Of a DNA stretch of 64,000 nt, positions 11,381 to 25,087 are shown in pieces (positions within the stretch are counted from its first letter, which is position 1; the number at the start of each line of letters is the position of its first letter). The position numbers and the translations under genes were made by a program. Source of the DNA: Sebastes aleutianus (Eukaryota; Chordata; Actinopteri; Perciformes; Sebastidae); assembly GCA_916700875.1 (NCBI GenBank), contig CAKAKS010000072.1:40913464-40977463 (forward strand), read 5' to 3'. The notes below the pieces were generated by a model. The model saw nothing but the letters and a program-made list of their open reading frames with translations, ran no database searches and had not been told where the DNA came from.

Positions 11381-13060
11381 CAGCAGCCAGAGAACGGTCC
11401 GATAGAGACACCAGAGGAAGTCCAAGAGGAGTTTCAGGAGAAATTCATCAGGACCGTCAGGAACACGTAGAATCTGTCAGGGAGCTTTGGAAACCCTTCA
11501 AATATGTTTTGAACCTGTTAGACCTTTAACATACAGTTAGTATATTAGAGATTCATCAAAATGACCAAAGAAAGATCAATAAAACAGTTATTAGTTGTCT
11601 GTTGAGTATTGTTGCAGGTTTCTGAACTTGTCTTGTATGAACAGGGCTCGACATTAACGCTTGCTCGGGGCAAGTGAACGCTGTGTTTGGGCTAATGCCT
11701 CATGTAGTTGTCTGATCGGGCAAGTGGAAAATAAATGTGATCTTTCTTAGTGATGATGCCCTGATAGTAGAAATATACGTTCAGGAGATCAGCATTAATG
11801 CTTTCATTGGAGTGCCCAGAGTACGCTCGGCCGCCGTGAGGTGTCCTGAATAACTGAACGGTGACGTTACGTTACGTTACAAACAGCGCTCTGAATTTAC
11901 CAACGGTCCAGTTTGTCAGAGAGCGTTCTGGTGCTCCGAGTGATTACGAACGATAGTTAGTTGGTTAGTTGAAGGAGAACACAGGTAACATCAGGATGAT
12001 AATGACTGTAGTTTTCGCTTCGGAGATAAGTTTTACTTTGTGACTGTAGTTTTGGGATGCTAATCCTCCTCAGTCTCCGTCTTTCACGGTCTCTCTACCG
12101 TTGAATCTGTGTAACTCAGCCGAGCTGACCAACCTGGTGATGTCACAGGTACTACATCATGGCGGCGCTCTTGTCACAAAAGATGAAACAAAGCTTCTTC
12201 TTTCTCTTAAATGCTGACATCTGTCATGTTTGTTATATTATTGTTCTTTAGAGTGGAAATCCCTTCAGTAAACCAGCTTAACTTGGGGTGTGTTTTATAA
12301 CGATCAGCAAGGTCAAATTACTGTTTCTGTCAATGGAGTCTGGTGGCTTTGAGGAAAGCATATTAATTGTAAGTTTTGTACGTTATTAAATTCTAATAAT
12401 CTAATAATATACATTTTTCATTTCCGACAAGTAAGTTTGGCTATCGGGGAAATAAAACATCTCATCTACTGGCTGAAAAAGCTTAATGTCAAGTCCTGAT
12501 GAGTTCCTGTTAGAACTGTTAAATGTCCACCAGAACCTCCAGAAATCAACCAACTGTCAGGAACAAACTTTAGATTTCTATACAAGCTTTTTGACAAATA
12601 ACAGATTAAATTAAAGGAACATTCAGGAACCAGACTCATTAGAGGTTTATCCAGACTCTTAGAGGAAATACCTGGAACCTGTCACATTATGCAGGAACCT
12701 ACTGGAACCTTTAAAATCCATCAGGACTGTTGAGAAGCTGTAGAATCCGTCAGGATCTTTAGAAACCCATCAAAGTTGTTTTGAACCTGTTAGACCTTTT
12801 TAAAGAACATAAAAAACTATACAGAGTCCAGCAGAATATTTATTTATCTGCATTTAGAAAGCTCAAAATAACTATTAGAACTACGATGAGTTCATCCCCA
12901 GGAACCCGTCAGAACCGCTGCATGTCCTCTAGAACCTTTAGGAATGCATCAGCTATCAGGAACCTTTTACAACCTTTAGACAAATAACAGAAATTATAGG
13001 AACCTGTGTAGGAACCTTTAGAAATCCATCAGGAGGGTTCATCTGTCAGAACCATCAGCA
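11381..13060 (-). repeat. degenerate GAACCT/AGAACC minisatellite, probable 3' UTR of the exchanger
   Basis: Both flanks of an inserted MITE (11644-12497) consist of diverged short units such as tcaggaacctttagaa. The phrase tgttttgaacctgttagacctt occurs at about 11503 and again at 12777. The array runs to the exchanger stop codon, so it is read in the 3' UTR of that gene. Confidence 0.55.
11644..12497. mobile_element. MITE-like element with ends CAGGGCTCGACATTAA
   Basis: The left end is cagggctcgacattaac and the right end ttaatgtcaagtcctg, imperfect inverted repeats. Part of the interior recurs inverted at about 41920-42206, which ends cattaatgtcgagccctg. No transposase is visible. Confidence 0.65.
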
Positions 13061-13063
13061 CTT

Positions 13064-13440
13064 TTAGAAGCCTTTTACGTGGCAGTAGGCCTCCAACGAG
13101 GAGAAGACGATGTACATCAACCACAGGCTGAAGAACAGGCAGCTGGTGAGGATCTTGGGGACTCTGGGTCCGCCGAGCTCCCCGCCGATCTCGGGCCGGC
13201 GCCGGTATATGAGGACGAAGATGGTGATGAAGGCGAAGATGGTGAAGAGTGTGACGGAGAAGGCGAGTGTGCCCGGGTCGACTCTGAACTCCTGACCCTT
13301 AGAGTAGTGGTAGATGGCGGCGATGGACCAGGCCACGCCGATACCCAGGAAGACGTTGACGGCGTTACTTCCTGTCACGTTGCCGATGGAGGCGTCGGCG
13401 TATTGGTCCTGGATGGCGGACACCTTACTGGCGAAGGTGT
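13064..13440 (-). CDS. slc8a4: NCX last exon: alpha-2 repeat and C-terminus
   Basis: It begins DTFASKVSAIQDQYADAS and ends SSLEAYCHVKGF followed by TAA at 13064-13066, the standard NCX C-terminus. Confidence 0.95.
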
Positions 13441-16400
13441 CTGAGTCGGAGAGAAAGTGGAGAGGAGTGTTTTAAATCCATTAAGTTCCTGCAAACTTTG
13501 GCCTATAGTCCAAACTAGAGCTGGACGGTTCACTACAGTACCTCCTGATTCAATACCATCATGATACCTAGGTGTCGATTTGATATGTATTGCGAGTTTT
13601 AAGTATTGCGATTCAATATTTATTTACTAGTAGAAGGAAGTTACCGCTTTTATTGTGGTAGTCTGAGTAACGTGACGTCATATCCGTTCCGTATCCGTCA
13701 ACCGAAACAAACCTCAGAAAGTCTAAAACGTTGGAGGGTCAGCGTGGATACGACCTGCACCCTCCCATGTTAAATCCAGCGTGGTAAACACTACACATCC
13801 AGTAAAGGATAGAAACACTTTGGGTTTCACACATTGACAGGAAAAGCAGAGCTAGACAGAGCAGAGCTAAAGCTGCATGCTAACTTCTAAAAAAGGCCAA
13901 AATATGTCCGAAAATAAGGCTGAAAAACGTCAGAAAAAAGGCCAAAGTATGTCAAAAAAATTTCTGAAATATGTACGGAAAAATGCCGGAAAAATGTCAA
14001 AGTATGACTGAAATATGGCCCAAAAATATGTCCAAAATAAAATGCCAAATATTTCAACAAAAGTCCGAAATATGTCAGAAAAAAGGCCGATATATGTCTG
14101 AATAAAAGTCTGAAAAATGTCCAAAAAAAGTGTGAAAAGTTAGCAGGAAACATTATCGTATGGCGGTAACGTTATGGTATGGCGGTAACGTGGCGATGGA
14201 GCCGCCGTCGCTCTCGTCTCCGTGGTCAAATGGGCCGACGCTTCGACTGTAGAGCACCCAGATACTGACATTTGTGTTCTCTGCATTGAAACGGCCCCGA
14301 TGGAGCTGACCATGGATGGATAAAGAGAACGGAGCTAACGGGAGAGCTAGAGACCACCTTGGAGAAGTTAGAGGAAGTAGACAGGTGGGACTACGTCCGC
14401 TTTTCAAAATAAGACGTTAACAAAGGGAACTGTTTATACAAAATACATCTATGGAAATAAGATTGATTGGATTATATTTACCAGAAGTATAAAACATTAC
14501 ATGTCCCTTATAAATTAATAAGAAGGGAAATGTCTTTATTCTTTGATTTTTGGGTTGCTGGATAATAAATAATTCCTGACAACGATCCTGATATATTTGA
14601 CTTCAGGACATCTCTGACTACATACATGCTGCAAATCAAAAAATTTTACTGGATTCATTAAGAGATTTTACAAAGTAAAAGTCCCTAGAAGTGTATGATT
14701 CAACTGTTTCCTAGGGTCTAGAGGTAAAAAAGTTAACAACAATCACAATAAATCGCAATATCGATCGCAATACTTAAAAATCACAATACATATCGAATCG
14801 GCACCCAGGTATGGTGATAGTATAGACTCAGGAGATGGGTGGATCTTTCAGCTCTAGTAGGATGACGTCTCTGTTCCGTTTAAAGCTGTCGGACTCTGAA
14901 TGTTTCACTAATCTTGTGAAGTTGTTTTTAGACGACAGCGTCTGCTAAATGAATGTTCTGTGTTTTACTGTAACTGAAGAGAGGTTTGTAACAGACCTGG
15001 TACAGATGTGCCCAGAGCTACGAACACCACCGCGGTGACGGAGTCTTTGAGGCCGACGGTGCAGCCGAAATGCGACGCCAGGTCGCCGATGACCGCCGTC
15101 AGCATGCCGATGACGGAGATGGAGACGACGAAGCACGCCCAGCCGTTCAGGTAGTCGGTGGGGGGGACTAAGGCGAACAGAAGCTTCCAGAAGACGGTGA
15201 GGAAGTGCATGACGTAGTCGAAACAGGAGGGCAGCTTCTCCTCGCCACATTCATCATCGTCATCACCTGGGCAGGAGAGGGAGGCGGAGCCAGGGGTCAA
15301 CAAGCTGGTCAGTTTCATCTACAAACACTTTTATTTCTGTGAGTCATTGATGGAGCCTGATTTCTTTATCCGTCCTCGTCTGAACGACCCCTCCAACTAC
15401 GAGAGGAAACAAACTGGGGTGACCTTCTTACCAGAGCTGACCGTGATGGCGTCCACAAACTGCTCTCTCCAGCTGTTGGTCCCGATCACCAGCGCCAGGT
15501 TGGTCTTCTTCAGGAGTTTATCCACGGTGCTCTGAAAGCTCAAACAATGACACGGTCAGATCCTGTTCCTGCTGATCTTTTTACGGATCATCCCATCAAT
15601 TTGGTCATCTGAACACGGATGTTACGCTTTAGATTTGACTGTATGTGTTTATTTTAGGTTCCGTCAAAGATAACACGTTAACGCAGATATGTTTTAAAAC
15701 GCCACTAATTTCTTTAACGCATCAACGCAACTTGTGATTTTTAGGTTGCAGCGGCTCAGTTTTAAAGCCAGAGTGAAGATACTGGTATCATATAAAATCA
15801 GAAGGTCAACGTGGTCGTCTGCGTCGTTTCTAAAGCCTCGGACACACCAGGAACGTCAGGAGCGCGTGGCGGCTGCGTGATTCACGCGTCGGATGTTCAC
15901 ACCAGTTGCATTTCAGCTGCGCGTCTGCTGCTGCTGCTGTCAGCTCTTTCTTTCTATATAGAGTTTGCCTTTTAATGGCCATTTCATTATAAATATAATT
16001 TATATTTAGTTTAGACAGAGAAAGGTTAAGAAACGTGTGGTCAATGGTAAATAATAGTAATAATCCACAATTAAAACTCCGTACTATATTCATTCATGGA
16101 GCTCTGCAAGTCACTGCCGGCACATATTTCAGAATAACAGCCTTGTGTTAACAAATGAAGAAATTCTGTCCACAGAAAAAACACTTACTGTCATGGCCAT
16201 TTTCAAAGGGGTCTGGTTTGCCATGTTATGATTTGAGCATATTGTTTTATGCTAAATGCAGTACCTGTGAGGGTTTCTGGATCAATATCTGTCATTGTTT
16301 TGTGTTGTTAATTGATTTACAATAGTAAATATATACATACATTTTGCATAAAGCAGCATATTTGTCCACTCCCATGTTGATCAGAGGATTAAATACTTGA

Positions 16401-16690
16401 CAAATCTCCCTTTAAGGTTCATTTAAAACAGATACAAAATATGCAATTAATCACGATTAACTATTTTAATCGATTGACAGCCCTAATATTTATTTTGATG
16501 TTTTAATTATGACACCGTTTTAAAGGGAAACTGATCCCACCTTGAACTCGTACGACTCCTCAATGACGACCTCCAGTTTGATGTGCTCGCCCAGCATCGG
16601 TCGGCCCATCTCCGCGATCCGCCTCTCCTCCTCCTCCTTCTTGGTCAGAACCTCCTCACCTCCCTCCTCTGGGGGGGGAGACAGAGAGAC

Positions 16691-16735
<45 letters not shown>

Positions 16736-19700
16736 CAGATAGACAGAGAGGGTTTAATGGTAAAACTCATCATCACTGATGCTTCACAGTCAACAAGGAT
16801 CAGAACAACACAGGAGGAGTGGGATGGATGGATGGATTTCATGGAAGATAGATGAATGGAGATGGACAGATAGATGGTGGACAGACAGATGGACGTACCT
16901 GTGATGTTGATGATGGCGGAGGGGGCGGGGTGGTCTCGTCCCTGGACCTTCCTGTAGACGTCTCCACCTGAACAGGGAACCAGAATCTGAACCTGAGCCA
17001 GAGAAAGTCCTGGAACACCACGGCCTCCGTACAACGACAACAACAACGACTAAAACATCTGGGAAAGAAGAACGCTGTAAAAATCGGATGACTTTCATCC
17101 ATTGAAGCCGTTTTTTAACTGGATGGAGGAACAACAGCGTCGGTGTTGGACAGACTCTGTGAGTGTTTAACGTCCGGCGGTGTGTTTCCACTCAGCCGTG
17201 TGGCGATGACGCTGGAACAAACCTCAACAACATGATGAATAATCTGAGATTATGATAATAACAGCTGCTTCGTCTTCTTATGGATCCATGAAGCTGGAGA
17301 GAAACATGTTGGCATGACCAACAGGAAGTTTGTCTGAAACTAAATGAAATAAAAAAAACACAGAGCATGCTCAGTGAGACGTGACCTCAGAGGAGATGAT
17401 TTCCCATCAGCCTCAGCGGTTGAAGAGGTCAGAGGTCGAGTCAGTCGGTGAAGAGAAGAGCATCATCGCACCACGGGGTCTGTGAGGTCAGCAGTGGTTG
17501 ACGTGCAGCGTTGATGCGTGTAGTGAGGACCATGGATGTTAACGGTAGAGTTCAGCAACCCGAGCCGTCGTTGGGATTAATCGGACGTTTTTTTTGCGTA
17601 GAGCTTCAGACTTGTTGGATTATTTTCAAATGCAACCTTAATAACGATCACAACGCGTTAACGCAAATTCATTTAATGCCACAAATTTCTTCAAAGCAAC
17701 TTGTGATTTTTAGGTTGCAGCGGCTCAGTGTTAAAGCTAGAGTGAAGATCCTGGTATCATAGTAAACTATAAAACCCGATGAATCCATCGGTACCAACCA
17801 TGTCAGACTAGCTGGTCATAAAGGAGGTTAAATAACGCTACAAAGTTACACTAAATGTTGGTGAGGAAAAACTGTCATGTCCATTTTCAAAGGGGTCCCT
17901 TGACCTCTGACCTCCAGATCAGTGAATGTAAATGGGTTCTATGGGTACCCACGAGTCTCCCCTTTACAGACATGCCCACTTTATGATAATCACATGCAGT
18001 TTGGGGCAAGTCATAGTCAAGTCAGCACACTGACACTCTGACAGCTGTTGTTGCCTGTTGGGCTGCAGTTTGCCATGTTATGATTGGAGCATATTGTTTT
18101 ATGCTAAATGCAGTACCTGTGAGGGTTTCTGGATCAATATCTGTTATTGATTTGTGTTCATTGATTTACAATAATAAATATATAGATACATTTACATAAA
18201 GCAGCATATTTGTCCACTCCCATGTTGATAAGAGTATTAAATCTCCCTTTAAGGGACATTTTGAACAGATAAAAAATGTGTGATTAAGATGCGTTTAAAT
18301 ATTATAATCCGTTGACGGCTCTAGTTTTTATTCAACGTCACTTTCATTAGCGGTCGCTCGATAAACTACGTCACTTGCCGCAGCCGTCCGCGGATTTACA
18401 AATGTATTTGTGTTACGTCAAAGTGAAACATAACCTGCAACAAAATACCTAATTTCCTTCCCAACATAATAGAGAATACAGTTTAGTTGTATGGGAACAT
18501 AGTTTTTAGGAGAAATAAAGGAAAAACTTATAGAAGGGTAAAAGCTCCTGAAAAACCCCAAATGATTCGGGCGTCGTTGAAATATTAGGATCTTATTGTG
18601 ACGACAGATTAAAACCAAAAGACGAACGACGCTGCAGAGAAATTAACTTCAATATGGAGACAAATGATTTGTGCAGAGTTCATGGTGTTCAAAAATATAA
18701 ATTTGTTGACATTGGTTGGTATTTATTTGTATTTGTGAACACCATAGATGACTCATGAATCGTCGCACAGATCCGTAAATCTTGTTTTTATTTGTTCTCA
18801 CATTTGTCACCAGCATTGACACTAGTTTGTCTCCATATATTAGACGTCCGCTACCAGTTGTGATCCAGCCAGGAGAACATTTAATATTATAGATTGAATG
18901 ATAAACGGGAGGTTTCACTGTGACGTGTTGGGGGGTGCATCTCTGTTATTGTACATGTTGTTGTTTTAAAGTGCAGAAACACTTTAAAGCAGACATTTCC
19001 ACCTCTGAGAGGAGTCTTACCATAACGCTGTTGGTCTGGTAAGAAGTCAAACAGGATCAGTTAACTCAGATCAACAGGAAACGTTCCCGTATGACATCAC
19101 TAGAAATGAGTCTGTGTTTGTGTTCACTCACCTGTTTTCACGAATCCACCTGAAAGATTAGAAAATATGAAACAGGAAGTCAACATTAGTTCTGATTTTA
19201 CATTTTCATTCTTCATTTAAATAATATAGAAACTGTATTTGAATACTGGCGCAGATCTGATGAATGAATGAAGAAGACAGAACTAGAAACAGTCAGCAGG
19301 AAGATTAAAGCAGCTTACCGACTTCCTGAAGCAACATGGCTGAAGAGAAGAAACAAGACGAAGCAGAAAAACAAAAGAGATGAAAACAAACTAGAAGTTA
19401 AAGAAAGAACTCGACTCAGTTTAGTTTGGTTTGGTCTCATTTAAAATCATATCATAATTTTTCATCATCCCTCCGGTCCAGCAGTCAGCAACCTGCAGCT
19501 CTTTAGCCCCTCTCCAGTGGCTCCCTGTGGAGTTTTAACAATGGATATGAATAACTGTTTACATTTTTATTTGTCATTGTTGTAGGTCTATGTACTGTGA
19601 GTATTAGGGCCACATTGAAGAAAAAAGAAAATCTGAGATTTCGAGAATAAAGTCGTAATATTACGAGAATAAAGTCATAGGTTTACGAGTTATAATATTA

Positions 19701-22700
19701 TAAAGTAGTAATTTTACATGTTATTTTCTTTTTTTCTCGTAAAATTATGACTTTATTCTCGTAATATTAAAAAAAAATTCTCGTTAAGTTATGACTTTAT
19801 TCTCGTAATATTACGACTTTTTATTCTCGTAATATTATGACTTTTTATTCTCGTAATATTATGACTATTCTCGTAATATAACGATTTTTTTCTCGTTAAG
19901 TTATGACTTTATTCTCGTAATATTACGACTTTTTATTCTCGTAATATTATGACTATTCTCGTAATATAACGATTTTTTTCTCGTTAAGTTATGACTTTAT
20001 TCTCGTAATATTGCGATTTTTTTTCCGTAAAATTTTAACTTTATTCTCGTAATATAAAAAAAAAAATTCTCGTTAACTTATGATTTTATTCTCGTAATAT
20101 TACGATTTTTTCCCCCTCAATGTGACCCTAATACTCCGTAGTACATTTCTTTTTCCTTTTTTTTTGCCTAAAATGGCTCCGTTGATAGTAAAGGTCGCTG
20201 ACCCCTGGTTTAGACAAACAAGTCATTTGTAACTGAAAATGATTTGTTTATGGCCGTTCATCTAGAAAATTCTCTGTCCTGATCCGGCTAACTGAGAATA
20301 AACCTGTACGTTAAACAGACATCATCAATCAAATCAAGATAAAGAAGAACTGGGCCCTGAACGCCACATTGATGAACATGAAGAGAAAACGTGGTGGACT
20401 GTGAGACGTAACGTCCCTGTGAGTTAAAACCTGTAAATACTGCTGACGGTCCTGGATGCTGTTTAGTGTTTAATGTGACATTAGACGAATACACACACAG
20501 GCAGGTTTAATACGACAGGGACAAACAGACAGCACACCTGTCCTCACCTGTCCTAAACTGTCCCACCATGTCCCAACCAGTCATAACCAGTCCCCTTCTG
20601 TCCTGTAAACAGTCCTAATTAGTCTCAACTTCTCTTGACTGGTCACTTGTCATAGTTAATCTTAACCAGTCCGAACCAGTTCGGACTGGTTCTATAAACC
20701 CTCCAATAATAGCTCTGACCAGTAGGGTTGTGACACAACCGCGTCAAATGATATCAGCCGATTGAATGGGCGTTATCAGTTTTTTTTATCAGCCTCATAG
20801 ATCTGGGTTAGAGGGGGCCTGCTGCACCTACTAGTAGGTTCAGAATACAAGGAGACGACGCCGACCTCTAGCGGCCGAAGTGATTATAACAGGAGCGAAG
20901 GAGGAAGTCAGGTGACGTAGTATCGACCTCTTCTCTGTTAGTAACCATGGTGACGTGTTTAGCGGAGGCAGAATAATCCTCTGAACACGTTAGCTAACGC
21001 TGGCTAGTAAGTATTGTTGGCTTGTTTTTTTAACATTGGCTGAAGAAAATCCTAGTTTCTCTCAACATGTGCCGTCACTCACTCTCCAGGATCACCAGTG
21101 GGAGTTGAGAACGTTAACATGAACCAACGGGACCAGATTAGACGACCACTACGCCGCTGGAGACGACTGCAGGAGGAGGACACGGCTGGCTAACGTTAAT
21201 TCTGCTCTCCTCCCGGTGAAGTCGTCTCCTGGCGGCGAGGAGTGAGGCAGAGGGACCGCGACCCGGCGCTGTCCTCTGTTGGGCTCATTTCCTGTAGTAT
21301 GGTGGAATTAGCAAGCTGGCTAACCAGCCAGTCACTAAATGAGTTAACAACTTAATGCTTCATCCTCACACTCTGGTCTCAGCGTAGGTAAGCACAGTGC
21401 TATCACCAGATGAGGGACGACTTTGTTCGCCTCATTTTCTATGTTTCATGACAGCACGGTGGAATTAGCGAGCTAAGCTAGCTAAGTAGCCGGCGGTCCG
21501 ACCAGCGGGCTGGTGGCCAACGGCAGCGCTGTAAAGATAAACTGAGGGCGTATAAATCTTTGGATCTCTATAGTTAACTATCCTTCAGTAAAGTCAGTCA
21601 GAAAGAGAGTCGGACAATATCGGTGAAGCGTTTCAGAGACGGAGAGAAAGGGTGGTGTAGCTCGCTAGAGCCTCGGACCACAGTTCATCATCTCTAATGT
21701 TGTGATATCTGGATTCTGGCAGCCAACAACACAGCAAGAGGACATTTTAGATGTGTAACTTTAGCCCACTGCTAGTGTTAGTTAGCCTCCAGTCTTTCCT
21801 TTGTTTAGCCTCCAGCTAACACCGTGACCTCATCATGACCTCATTATGACCTCATCATGACCTCATCATGACCTCATGATGACGTTGGCTATAATGACGT
21901 TGGCTGGTGCAGTTTGGCCCGTCTGAAGCATCAGAACTGTCGTGATAACGGCTGATGGCGCCCACTCAGTCGGCTGATAACATTGTGGTGAAGGAGGAGG
22001 CAGCACAGCGACAGTAACAGGAGCTAACAGGAGGAAAAGAGCGCCTCAAGGTAGAGGAAGGAAAAGTGAAAGGTCATCAGAGAGGTCAAGGTGCCTCTTC
22101 ACACCTGTCCATCTCCTCTTGTTCCAACATGGCTCCTTCAGCTCTATGTAGAAGCTGGCCTGCTTATCGTACTCCTCGTGGTCAATTATTTTAACTTCTA
22201 TGGTCTTCCTGTGAACACAGTGGGGGGGGAGGTCAGGGGTCAGGGGTCAGGGGTCAGGGGTCATGCATTAGTACACCAACACACATTCAAACACATTCAT
22301 AGAGGCTGATAGATGCAGTATGACAGGACTCCGTCGTTATGGTGTCACCGTGGCAACGCCGTGGCAACAGGGATGAGCTCACCTCATCTGGCCTGCAGGG
22401 AGGAGGGACCGAACTCTGAGGTTAAAGTCACAATGAAACCTACACCTACACCTCGTGGTATCCAGTCAGACACACTGCTGATTTCATTTCTGAGGTTTTG
22501 ACAATAAAGTTGCAAAGTAGGAGAAACTCTTTTAGTAAATAAAGTCAGAGCTTTTCAAGTCTTGGATGGACATGAAACTTATGGAGGACAGAACCTGCCA
22601 AAATAAAAAATAAATGACTAAATAAATAAATAAATAAATGACTAAATAAATAAATAAATACATAAATACAAAAATAAATAAATAAATATGTCATTAAATG

Positions 22701-25030
22701 TAGCAAAAAATTATATTAAAAATAAATGTAGCCATTAATTAATTGATGAAATGTGACATAAATTGATATTTCTTTACTTCTAAAGAAATGTAAAATGAAA
22801 TGTATAAAGAAATGAACACCGAAATAAATAAGTTTGGGGAAATAAATAAATGGTTAATTGCGAAGGGAAAATGCAGAAATAAATAAATAATGCAATACGC
22901 AAATGACCCAATAACGGGTACTCCTTGATCTGACATTTTCAACTTAAATCAGTTGTTACAGTTGTCAAGACGCCGTCTATGCATCATGCTGGCATGGCAC
23001 TGCTGATCTGATATTGATTGATTATCTCATCTCAATAACAAAGCTTGTTTTTCTTGAGCGTTAAATAAAATGCTGCGAGCGTGGCTGTTCTGGGCTTCCG
23101 TAGAGATTACTGTAAAAAAATGATGATTCTCAAGTTCTGCGGCATCTTTTTCTATGATTTCTACGTGGATTTATGGACTTACACATCCTGGGGAAGTGTA
23201 AGTCACACTGAATGATATCAGCCTGTTCACATTTCACTGAGTGATGAAGAGGAGGAGGAGGAGAGTTTTGATGCAGTGTGCTCTGACATTCATTGTGACT
23301 TTAACAGTCTAAATATCTCCGACAGATTGCTCGGTGTTGTTTCTCCCTGTGAGGTGTTGAGGTGAGCTTGAGTTAACAGAGGTTAAAGGTCATTAGTGAA
23401 GAGGGCGGGGTTACAGCACAGGAAGGCGACGCCCCCACCTTTCCTCTCACTCATCTCCAGCAGCCGAGGCTCTCCCATCTCTAGGAAGAAGTTCTTGTTT
23501 TTCTCATATTCTTCATCATCAATTATATTGATCTGAATAGTTTTGCTGAAACAGAAAAAGCAGACGGACAGATAGAAAGGTTGCAGGAGGAGGAGAAGTG
23601 TGCAGACGTTCTGAAGTGATGAAGAAAACATGGTGGATAAAAGGTGGATGATGTCAGAGACGGTGTTGGAGGTGGTGGAGACGGCAGGAAAACAAAACAA
23701 CATTTAGAGAAACATTTCCTGAAAGAGAAGCACTGATGGTGATTGGTTCAACTCCAACCCAGCCGACAGAAAAAATGTACCGTTTTACGTTTCTGCAAAC
23801 CACGGATACGTTGAATGTCTACGTTTTTGAACCAGAAATAATAGTTTCATAAATACATTTCATATCAGCCTCGTATCACACTTACAGAAATGCACAATAT
23901 AACAACGTGATAAAAACATGGTTAACGTTTAGGCAATAAAACTGCTAGGTTAAGGTTAGAAAAAACATCATGGTTTGTGTTAAAACAATAACATAATAAC
24001 GTAACGTAATAGTGTAACGACGTAACGTAATGACGTAACATAAGAATGTAACGTAACGTCACGTAACATAAGAATGTAACAACGTTATGTACACCGTAAT
24101 ATAACAACGTAAGGTAACGTCACTTAACAACTTAATGCAACAACGTAACGTAACAACGTAACGTAACAACGTAACGAAACAACATAACTTAACAGCGTAA
24201 TGTAACAATGTAACACAACATAATGTAACAACGTAAGGTAACGTCACTTAACAACTTAATGCAACAACATAACGAAACAATGTAACAACGTAATGTAGCA
24301 ATGTAACGTAATGTAACAACGTAATGTAACAATGTAACGTAACAATGTAATGTAATGTAACAACGTAATGTAACAACGTAAGGTAACGTCACTTAACAAC
24401 TTAATGCAACATAACGAAACAATGTAACAACGCAATGTAACAACGTAATGTAACAATGTAACGTAACACCGTAATGTAACAGCGTAATATAACAACGTAA
24501 GGTCACGTAACGTCACGTAACGTCACGCAACAACATAACGTAACAACGGCACGCAACAATGTAACGATCATGAATAAATAGCAAACGCCCAAAATGCCGA
24601 ACTTGAGGCTTCAAAACGGCAGTCCACAAACCGACGGGTGACGTCACGGTGACTACGTCCACTTCTGATATTCAGTCCGTGGCTGCACTACGTCAGTTGC
24701 TTTGAGACAATGCAGAAACGTCGACATTCAACGTATCCGTTGTTTGCAGAAATGTCAGTATCTGACATAATCGTATATTTGACACTTGGACTTGTGGTCA
24801 GTTCACGTTCCAGCTGCAGATGGATCAGTGATACAGGAACAGGAACCTGAAGACCAGCTGGTGATTAGATTAAAGACGAGTGTTGAGTTTCCAGTTCAGA
24901 CCAGTTTGATTTCAGGTCACAACATGATCCAACATGAAGAAAGTGATGACACAGTTGGTTTGTTCTGCCTTCAGTGTTGGAGGCTTCACCGGGCTGCAGG
25001 CTACAGCAGCCCTCATTGGACAGATCCACT

Positions 25031-25087
<57 letters not shown>

